Below are positions 4,577 through 10,233 of a DNA stretch of 10,233 nt, piece after piece; within the stretch, counting starts at the first letter, position 1; every line of letters begins with the position of its first letter. The position numbers and the translations under genes were made by a program. The notes under the pieces are model-generated. The model did not search any database. It was given only the letters and a program-made list of their open reading frames with translations, and was not told the DNA's origin. This DNA comes from RGIG1681 sp045596905 (GTDB lineage: Bacteria; Bacillota; Clostridia; Christensenellales; UBA1242). The stretch is taken from NCBI GenBank assembly GCA_045596905.1, contig JAZODG010000029.1:1-10233 (forward strand), read 5' to 3'.

Positions 4577-7237
4577 ATGCCTACAAAAAAATATGTTTAT
4601 AAGTTTGCTGAAGGCAACAAAGACATGCGTGAAATTTTAGGTGGTAAGGGTGCTAACCTTGCTGAAATGGCTAGACTTGGTTTCCCAGTTCCTAACGGTT
4701 TTACTGTTTCTACTGAAGCTTGTACACAATACTACGAAGATGGTAGAGAAATTAACGCAGACATTCAAGCTCAAATCGAAGAACACATTGCTTGGCTTGA
4801 AAAAGAAAACGGAAAGAAATTTGGTGACCCAGTTGAACCATTATTGGTTTCAGTTAGATCTGGTGCTAGAGCATCTATGCCTGGTATGATGGATACAATC
4901 CTTAACCTTGGTTTGAACGATGTTTCTGTTGAAGGTTTCGCTAAGAAAACTAACAACCCAAGATTTGCTTATGACTCTTATAGAAGATTCATTCAAATGT
5001 ATTCAGACGTTGTTATGGAAGTTTCTAAGAAAGAATTCGAAGCAAAAATTGACGCTCTTAAAGAAAAGAGAGGCGTTAAACTTGACGTTGAACTCACAGT
5101 TGAAGATTTGAAAGAACTTGTTGCAGACTTCAAAGCAACATACAAAGCAGCTCTTGGTTCAGACTTCCCACAAGATGCAAAAGAACAACTTATGGGCGCT
5201 GTTAAAGCTGTATTTAGATCTTGGGACAACCCAAGAGCAAATGTTTACAGACAAATGAATGATATTCCATATTCTTGGGGTACTGCTGTAAACGTTCAAA
5301 CAATGGTATTCGGTAACATGGGTGAAACATCAGGTACTGGTGTTGCATTCTCAAGAAACCCTGCTACTGGTGAACCAGGACTCATGGGTGAATATCTCAT
5401 GAACGCTCAAGGTGAAGACGTTGTTGCTGGTGTTAGAACTCCAGAAAAAGTTGAAACTTCACTTAAAGAACACAACCCAGCTGTTTATCAACAACTTCTT
5501 GATACAGCTATTGCTCTTGAAAAACACTTCCATGATATGCAAGATATGGAATTTACAGTTCAAGAAGGCAAAATGTATATGCTTCAAACAAGAAACGGTA
5601 AGAGAACTGCAACTGCTGCTCTTAGAATTGCTTGTGATCTTGTTGACGAAGGTATGATCGATGAAAAAGACGCTGTTTTGATGATCGATCCAAAATCTCT
5701 TGACCAATTGCTTCACCCACAATTTGATGCTGCTGCTCTTAAGCAAGCAAAAGAAATTGCTGTTGGTCTTAACGCATCTCCAGGTGCTGCTGCTGGTAAA
5801 GTTGTATTCTCAGCAGAAGACGTTGAAGAATGGGTTAAAGAAAAAGGTGAAAAGAGAGTTATTCTTGTTCGTCTTGAAACATCTCCAGAAGATATCGTTG
5901 GTATGCAATACTCTCAAGGTATCTTGACAGTACGTGGTGGTATGACATCTCACGCTGCCGTTGTTGCTCGTGGTATGGGTAGATGCTGTGTATCTGGTTG
6001 CGGAAACGGTAATGAAGTTGTTATTGATGAAGATGCAAAAGTTATCACAATCAATGGCAAGACATTCCATGAAGGTGACTGGATGAGTCTTGACGGTTCA
6101 ACCGGTAAGATTTATGGCGAAGAAGTTAAAACAATCCCAGCTGACGTTAACTCAGGATACTTTGGTAGAATCATGGGTTGGGCTGACAAATACAGAGCTC
6201 TTCAAGTTAGAACAAACGCTGACTCACCAAAAGATGCTAAACAAGCTTATGACTTTGGTGCTACAGGTATTGGTCTTTGCAGAACAGAACATATGTTCTT
6301 TGCTGAAGACAGAATTGCAGCTATCCGTGAAATGATTTGTTCAGATACAGTTGAACAAAGAGAAAAAGCACTTGCTAAACTTGAACCAATGCAACAAGGT
6401 GACTTCGAAGGTATTTACGAAGCTATGGAAGGTCTTCCAGTTACAATTCGTTTCCTTGATCCACCACTTCATGAATTCGTTCCACACGAAGAAAAAGATA
6501 TTGAAACATTGGCAAAAGCTCAAGGCAAAACAGTTGCTCAAGTTAAGAATATCATTGAATCACTTCAAGAATTCAACCCAATGATGGGTCACAGAGGTTG
6601 CCGTCTTGCTGTAACATATCCTGAAATTGCTGCAATGCAAACAAGAGCTGTTATGCAAGCTGCTATCAACGTTCAAAAGAAACATGCTGATTGGAACATT
6701 GTTCCTGAAATCATGATTCCACTTGTTGGTGAAATCAAAGAACTTAAGTATGTTAAAGATGTAGTTGTTAAGACTGCTGAAGAAGTTATTGCTAAGAATG
6801 GTTTGAAGGAATTCCCATACCATGTTGGTACAATGATTGAAATCCCAAGAGCTGCACTCACAGCTGATGAAATCGCTAAAGAAGCTGAATTCTTCTCATT
6901 TGGTACAAACGACCTTACACAAATGACATTTGGTTTCTCACGTGATGACGCTGGTAAGTTCTTGAATTCTTACTATGAAACAAAGATTTACGAATCAGAT
7001 CCATTTGCTAAACTTGACCAAACAGGTGTTGGTAAACTTGTTAAAATGGCTGCTGATCTTGGTAGATCAACACGTCCAAATATCAAACTTGGTATTTGTG
7101 GTGAACACGGTGGCGATCCATCTACAATCGAATTCTGTCACAAAGTTGGACTTACATATGTTTCTTGCTCACCATTCAGAGTTCCTATTGCTAGACTTGC
7201 TGCTGCTCAAGCAAACATTAAATTCCCAAGAGCATAA
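4577..7237 (+). CDS. ppdK: Pyruvate,phosphate dikinase
   Basis: PPDK interconverts pyruvate + ATP + Pi with PEP + AMP + PPi; in anaerobes it often runs toward pyruvate as a PPi-linked replacement or supplement for pyruvate kinase. At 886 residues it is full length. The N-terminal nucleotide-binding domain shows GGKGANLAEM (22-31), VSVRSGARASMPGMMDTILN (91-110) and FSRNPATGE. The swivelling phosphohistidine domain has GGMTSHAAVVARGMG with catalytic His459. The C-terminal PEP/pyruvate TIM barrel has GLCRTEHMFF, GHRGCRLAVTYPEI, FGTNDLTQMTFGFSRDDAG and GICGEHGGD with the catalytic acid Cys841. All key residues are present. AAGGAG lies nine bases before the ATG. The gene is monocistronic between its own promoter and terminator. 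Codon choice is strongly biased to TTC, AAC, GAC and GGT compared with neighbours, pointing to high expression. No PPDK regulatory protein gene is in the window. Confidence 0.98.
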   Translation: MPTKKYVYKFAEGNKDMREILGGKGANLAEMARLGFPVPNGFTVSTEACTQYYEDGREINADIQAQIEEHIAWLEKENGKKFGDPVEPLLVSVRSGARASMPGMMDTILNLGLNDVSVEGFAKKTNNPRFAYDSYRRFIQMYSDVVMEVSKKEFEAKIDALKEKRGVKLDVELTVEDLKELVADFKATYKAALGSDFPQDAKEQLMGAVKAVFRSWDNPRANVYRQMNDIPYSWGTAVNVQTMVFGNMGETSGTGVAFSRNPATGEPGLMGEYLMNAQGEDVVAGVRTPEKVETSLKEHNPAVYQQLLDTAIALEKHFHDMQDMEFTVQEGKMYMLQTRNGKRTATAALRIACDLVDEGMIDEKDAVLMIDPKSLDQLLHPQFDAAALKQAKEIAVGLNASPGAAAGKVVFSAEDVEEWVKEKGEKRVILVRLETSPEDIVGMQYSQGILTVRGGMTSHAAVVARGMGRCCVSGCGNGNEVVIDEDAKVITINGKTFHEGDWMSLDGSTGKIYGEEVKTIPADVNSGYFGRIMGWADKYRALQVRTNADSPKDAKQAYDFGATGIGLCRTEHMFFAEDRIAAIREMICSDTVEQREKALAKLEPMQQGDFEGIYEAMEGLPVTIRFLDPPLHEFVPHEEKDIETLAKAQGKTVAQVKNIIESLQEFNPMMGHRGCRLAVTYPEIAAMQTRAVMQAAINVQKKHADWNIVPEIMIPLVGEIKELKYVKDVVVKTAEEVIAKNGLKEFPYHVGTMIEIPRAALTADEIAKEAEFFSFGTNDLTQMTFGFSRDDAGKFLNSYYETKIYESDPFAKLDQTGVGKLVKMAADLGRSTRPNIKLGICGEHGGDPSTIEFCHKVGLTYVSCSPFRVPIARLAAAQANIKFPRA

Positions 7238-7254
7238 ATTTTCTCTTGAAATAT

Positions 7255-7286
7255 AAAATCTAGGCGTTTTGCCTAGATTTTTTTTT
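7255..7286 (+). terminator. Intrinsic terminator of ppdK
   Basis: ATCTAGGC (7258-7265) pairs perfectly with GCCTAGAT (7271-7278) around a GTTTT loop, and three more A-T pairs extend the stem into the T9 tract (7278-7286). It starts 17 bases after the ppdK stop. Confidence 0.95.
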
Positions 7287-7359
7287 GTGCATAAAATTAA
7301 GTGAGTTTCAAGAAAATAATATATATAATAAATAACTTATAAAAGTGGGTTGGTTTTGT

Positions 7360-7389
7360 TTGACAATATTTTGAAAAAAAATTTATAAT
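7360..7389 (+). promoter_or_regulatory. Near-consensus sigma-A promoter of the lipoprotein operon
   Basis: TTGACA (7360-7365) and TATAAT (7384-7389) both match consensus exactly, with an 18-base spacer. The predicted start near 7396 leaves a leader of about 22 bases carrying GGTGGA (7407-7412). The A+T-rich run at 7314-7340 upstream could act as an UP element. Confidence 0.85.
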
Positions 7390-7417
7390 GTTATCATAAA
7401 ATTAATGGTGGAATATT

Positions 7418-8371
7418 ATGACTAAATTTATTAAAAAACTATGCTTGATTTTGGCTTTAATGATGATTCCAGTGGGCTTTGCAGCGTGTAAGGACAAAGA
7501 AGACACTGATACTTCAACACCTGAAACTCCTACAACTGCACCAGAAATTACTTATTCGATAACAGAAGAAGTTGCAAACAACCTTATTGATAGTTCGGTT
7601 GTTTTGTTTGAAGATGCTATTGATAGTATTAATAAAAGTGGTATTTTGTCTGATGGTGTGAATCCTGGAACAGCTTTAACAACTCCTGATTTGTTTGACC
7701 ACGTTTATAATGCAAAACTTTTTAAAGATGAATGTCCTGACAAAAAGGTTAAGCTTAATAATATTTATGCCTTTAGATTAGGTGGCGAAAATAAATATAA
7801 TTATTTCAAAGTTTATAACGATGAAAACACAAAACTTTATATTGATTATATTAACAATGACAGCTATGAATATCAATATATTGGCTATGAATATTTCTTA
7901 ACTAATAATGTTATTCAGAAAATTAATGTTTCTTACTTTTACAAAGAAAGTAACAGCTTAAACTATTCATTGTTTGGAAATTTATATCTTGATTTTGAAA
8001 ATTCATGTTTTGAAGTTTATTCAGGAAAAGTTTTTGAGCATACTGAAAACTTTATTAAAACAAAGATGAATTCAGAAAATATTGAGTCAGTTACTTCTTG
8101 GAGCTATTCATATTATGAAAAATATGATTTTGGCACAACTAAAGACTATTACTGTGATTTTGTAGCTTCTGGCTGTGTTCAAGAAGTTAGAGATACCATT
8201 GATGCACTTGATATTGCAAAAGGGTATAGATTGTATAAGGAATATCAAGACCTTGCTGACTATGAAATTGGAACTCAACTTAACAAACAAACCAACTATA
8301 TTGGAAATATAACAAATAATTTTAGGGCTATTTACGTGTATCGTGACAACAAGTTTGAAAAAAGTATTTAG
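7418..8371 (+). CDS. Uncharacterised lipoprotein, first gene of a two-lipoprotein operon
   Basis: The 317-residue protein starts with a lipoprotein signal peptide: basic MTKFIKK, a hydrophobic run, then a lipobox ending F-A-A-C24, so it should be lipidated at Cys24 by Lgt, cleaved by LspA and held on the outer face of the membrane. A Lys/Asp/Glu and Thr/Pro-rich linker (about 25-44) follows. The remainder is rich in Tyr, Asn, Asp and Phe with alternating beta-like segments (YNYFKVYNDENTKLYIDYI; YSYYEKYDFGTTKDYYCDF) and ends YVYRDNKFEKSI. No known domain is recognisable. The ATG at 7418 has GGTGGA just upstream. The next gene starts 11 bases after the TAG stop, with its AGGAG overlapping that stop, so the two are one operon. 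Its signal peptide and the CKDK start of the mature protein closely match those of the neighbour, suggesting a shared export theme or an old N-terminal duplication. Confidence 0.85.
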   Translation: MTKFIKKLCLILALMMIPVGFAACKDKEDTDTSTPETPTTAPEITYSITEEVANNLIDSSVVLFEDAIDSINKSGILSDGVNPGTALTTPDLFDHVYNAKLFKDECPDKKVKLNNIYAFRLGGENKYNYFKVYNDENTKLYIDYINNDSYEYQYIGYEYFLTNNVIQKINVSYFYKESNSLNYSLFGNLYLDFENSCFEVYSGKVFEHTENFIKTKMNSENIESVTSWSYSYYEKYDFGTTKDYYCDFVASGCVQEVRDTIDALDIAKGYRLYKEYQDLADYEIGTQLNKQTNYIGNITNNFRAIYVYRDNKFEKSI

Positions 8372-8382
8372 GAGAAAATATA

Positions 8383-10233
8383 ATGAAAAAATTTAAAAAG
8401 TTTTTCGCATTCTTTATGATGTTGCCGATGGCATTCGGTTTTTCTGCTTGTAAAGACAAAAATGATAACACTGAACCAACAACCCCGTCTGCTCCTGAGC
8501 AGACAACACCAGTGGAGCCACAGACTCCTGTAGTTGAAGGATTTAAAGTTTCATATGACTATAATTTGCCTGAAGACTATAAGTTTTTGATGGCAAACCC
8601 TGCAACAACTGTTAAAGAAGCAGGAGAAACGGTGATTTGTCCAACTGTTTCAAATGTAACTTTAGAATCATACTTCCTTGGTTGGTATGACGGTGAAGAA
8701 GAAGTTTCAGCTGTGACAGGTGAGCTTGGTGATGAATTTGCTTTAAAAGGAAAGTGGGACACTGAAGCTCTTGCAAATTATTATTATTCAGCTGGTCTTC
8801 AGTTTGTTACTTCAACTGATGATGGAAACACGGCAGAAATTTCTGGTTACACTGGAAGCAGTGCATCTGTTATTATTCCAAAATATTATAAGTACGATGG
8901 AGTAGATTATAAGATTGAATCAATCGCAAATTCGGCATTTGTTGGCACAATTGTTGAAATGGTTGTAAATAACGCAACAGATTATTCAATTGGCTCAGAA
9001 GCGTTTAAAAACACAAATCTTTTAGCATTTGATTTTTCTGAAGTAACTGAAATTGGCTCAAGGGCTTTTGAAAATTGTTCAAGGCTCAAAAGTGTTGCAC
9101 TTCCAACAAAACTTTTGTCGTTGGGTGCAAGGGTGTTTAATGGATGTTCTGGTATAAAAGATTTTTCAACAGCAAGACTTTATGAAGATACTTCATCATC
9201 AACAGATAGATTTGTTGATTATGTTGGAAACATTAGCCAAAATGTTGAAAATTTAACCTTTACGGGTGCTGTTATTGATGACGTTCCAAGCTTTTTCTTT
9301 GAAAGCTGGACAGCGCTTAAAAAAGTTCAATTTAACGACACAATCAATTCACTTGGTGAATATTGCTTTGTTGATTGTGAGAATGTTGAAGAAATTGTTG
9401 GTATTGAAAATCTCAATCCTGATTCATTCTTAAAAAATTCAATCAATAGCACAAAGTATTACAAAAATGCAACATCACCATTAATTATTCAAAAGGTTTT
9501 GGTGTATGCTCCTGTTAACACAGTTTCTACACTTGATTTATCAGCTCAAGAAATTGTTAGAATTCAACCAGATGCGTTTTCAGGAAACACAACTCTTGTT
9601 AACATAAAACTTCCAGGTACACTTGCAGTTCTTGGTCAAAAAGCATTTTATGGTTGCACAGCACTTGAAATAGTTGATTTTGCACAAAATGCAAATTTAA
9701 CAACCATTCCAACTCAAGCTTTTGAAGGTTGCTCAAAACTTGCTAGTGTGAACTTAACAAATCTTACAGGCTTGACAACACTTTCAAAGTATGCATTCAG
9801 TGGCACTGCTGTTTCAAATTTTGTTATTCCTGGTACTGTGGAAACTATTGACACGGGTGTGTTTAGAAATGCTGCAATTTCAAGCTTTGAAATTAGTGGA
9901 GAATCAACTAAATTTTCTGTTGTTGATGGTGTTTTATATAACACAAATGCCACAGTGAAAACCCTTGTTGCTTATCCAAAAATGAAAGCAGGTGAATCAT
10001 TTGTTATTCCTGCAGATGTTACAAATATCTCTTCATTTGCATTTGCTTATAGTGAAAACTTGAAATATGTTAAATTTTCACAAAATACAATCACATGGGA
10101 TTATTATTTAGGTGCATTTAATAGACCAACCTATGATGCATTTACTGGAACAAAACATAACATTGTTATGCTTTCAGACAGTGCTTTAATCTCAAGTCCA
10201 TTTACAAACAAGATTCATTATTTGATTGCTGAC
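8383..10233 (+). CDS. BspA-type leucine-rich-repeat surface lipoprotein (3' end outside window)
   Basis: The frame is open from ATG 8383 to the right edge (617 codons, no stop). AGGAG (8370-8374) precedes the start. Residues 1-23 form a lipoprotein signal peptide ending F-S-A-C23, followed by CKDK and a Pro/Thr/Glu-rich linker (about 27-52). Residues ~53-125 resemble an InlB B-type (Flg_new) repeat: a strand, then LGWYDGEEE around Trp101 and a closing LKGKW at Trp125. From ~160 onward is a BspA-like LRR_5 array with a recurring AF-x-x-(C/T) anchor: SEAFKN, SRAFENC, ARVFNGC, QKAFYGC, TQAFEGC, KYAFSGT, TGVFRNA, SFAFAYS. The VDGVLYN ... VAYP segment typical of BspA arrays is present. Such proteins bind host or partner surfaces in oral, gut and parasite species; a ligand here is not known. 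Family call is firm. Confidence 0.92.
   Translation, partial: MKKFKKFFAFFMMLPMAFGFSACKDKNDNTEPTTPSAPEQTTPVEPQTPVVEGFKVSYDYNLPEDYKFLMANPATTVKEAGETVICPTVSNVTLESYFLGWYDGEEEVSAVTGELGDEFALKGKWDTEALANYYYSAGLQFVTSTDDGNTAEISGYTGSSASVIIPKYYKYDGVDYKIESIANSAFVGTIVEMVVNNATDYSIGSEAFKNTNLLAFDFSEVTEIGSRAFENCSRLKSVALPTKLLSLGARVFNGCSGIKDFSTARLYEDTSSSTDRFVDYVGNISQNVENLTFTGAVIDDVPSFFFESWTALKKVQFNDTINSLGEYCFVDCENVEEIVGIENLNPDSFLKNSINSTKYYKNATSPLIIQKVLVYAPVNTVSTLDLSAQEIVRIQPDAFSGNTTLVNIKLPGTLAVLGQKAFYGCTALEIVDFAQNANLTTIPTQAFEGCSKLASVNLTNLTGLTTLSKYAFSGTAVSNFVIPGTVETIDTGVFRNAAISSFEISGESTKFSVVDGVLYNTNATVKTLVAYPKMKAGESFVIPADVTNISSFAFAYSENLKYVKFSQNTITWDYYLGAFNRPTYDAFTGTKHNIVMLSDSALISSPFTNKIHYLIAD

Noticed and set aside
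1..10233. CRISPR array, tRNA/rRNA genes, insertion sequence, phage attachment site, recoded stop
   Set aside because: No evenly spaced direct repeats, no cloverleaf or rRNA-like stretch, no transposase or terminal inverted repeats, and no conserved gene needing stop read-through were seen.

Overview
The window is an A+T-rich stretch of bacterial chromosome with every gene on the + strand, dense packing, Shine-Dalgarno sites ahead of most genes and several clean intrinsic terminators. The gene set (ybeY and era directly adjacent, then a small gene, then recO; a pyruvate,phosphate dikinase; short lipoprotein signal peptides; a BspA-type leucine-rich-repeat surface lipoprotein) fits a low-GC, probably anaerobic, gut- or host-associated member of the Bacillota (Clostridia or a related uncultured lineage). 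The taxon is inferred from gene content and composition only. The standard genetic code fits: Trp is TGG and stops are TAA or TAG, with TGA only at the end of the left-edge fragment.

Region 1 (1-2635) is a housekeeping cluster. After the tail of an unidentified gene, a promoter with a very short leader starts ybeY (rRNA maturation endonuclease). It is followed closely by era (ribosome-assembly GTPase), an unrecognised 89-residue gene, and recO (recombination mediator). YbeY and Era both act on 16S rRNA/30S maturation. The small gene sits where Bacillus carries yqzL but does not resemble it.

Region 2 (2636-4441) holds three small genes of unknown function, each with its own sigma-A-like promoter, two of them followed by strong terminators. 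They are a 96-residue split zinc-ribbon protein, a 221-residue protein with a highly charged C-terminal tail, and a 168-residue protein built from two copies of a ~45-residue unit.

Region 3 (4442-7286) is a complete monocistronic ppdK unit: extended -10 promoter, a short leader containing a GC-rich hairpin, strong Shine-Dalgarno, 886-codon gene and a textbook terminator. Its codon choice (TTC, AAC, GAC, GGT) differs sharply from its neighbours and suggests very high expression, as expected if PPDK is a central glycolytic enzyme.

Region 4 (7287-10233) is an envelope operon. A near-consensus promoter drives two lipoproteins whose signal peptides and first post-cysteine residues are nearly the same (Cys-Lys-Asp-Lys). 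The first is unrecognised. The second has an InlB-type repeat followed by a long BspA-type leucine-rich-repeat array and runs off the right edge. No RNA genes, CRISPR arrays, insertion sequences or attachment sites were seen, and there is no gene-free stretch over 300 bases. I saw no clear multi-gene novel system; the best unknowns are the tandem-repeat 168-residue protein, the era-recO small gene, the lipoprotein pair and the ppdK leader hairpin.
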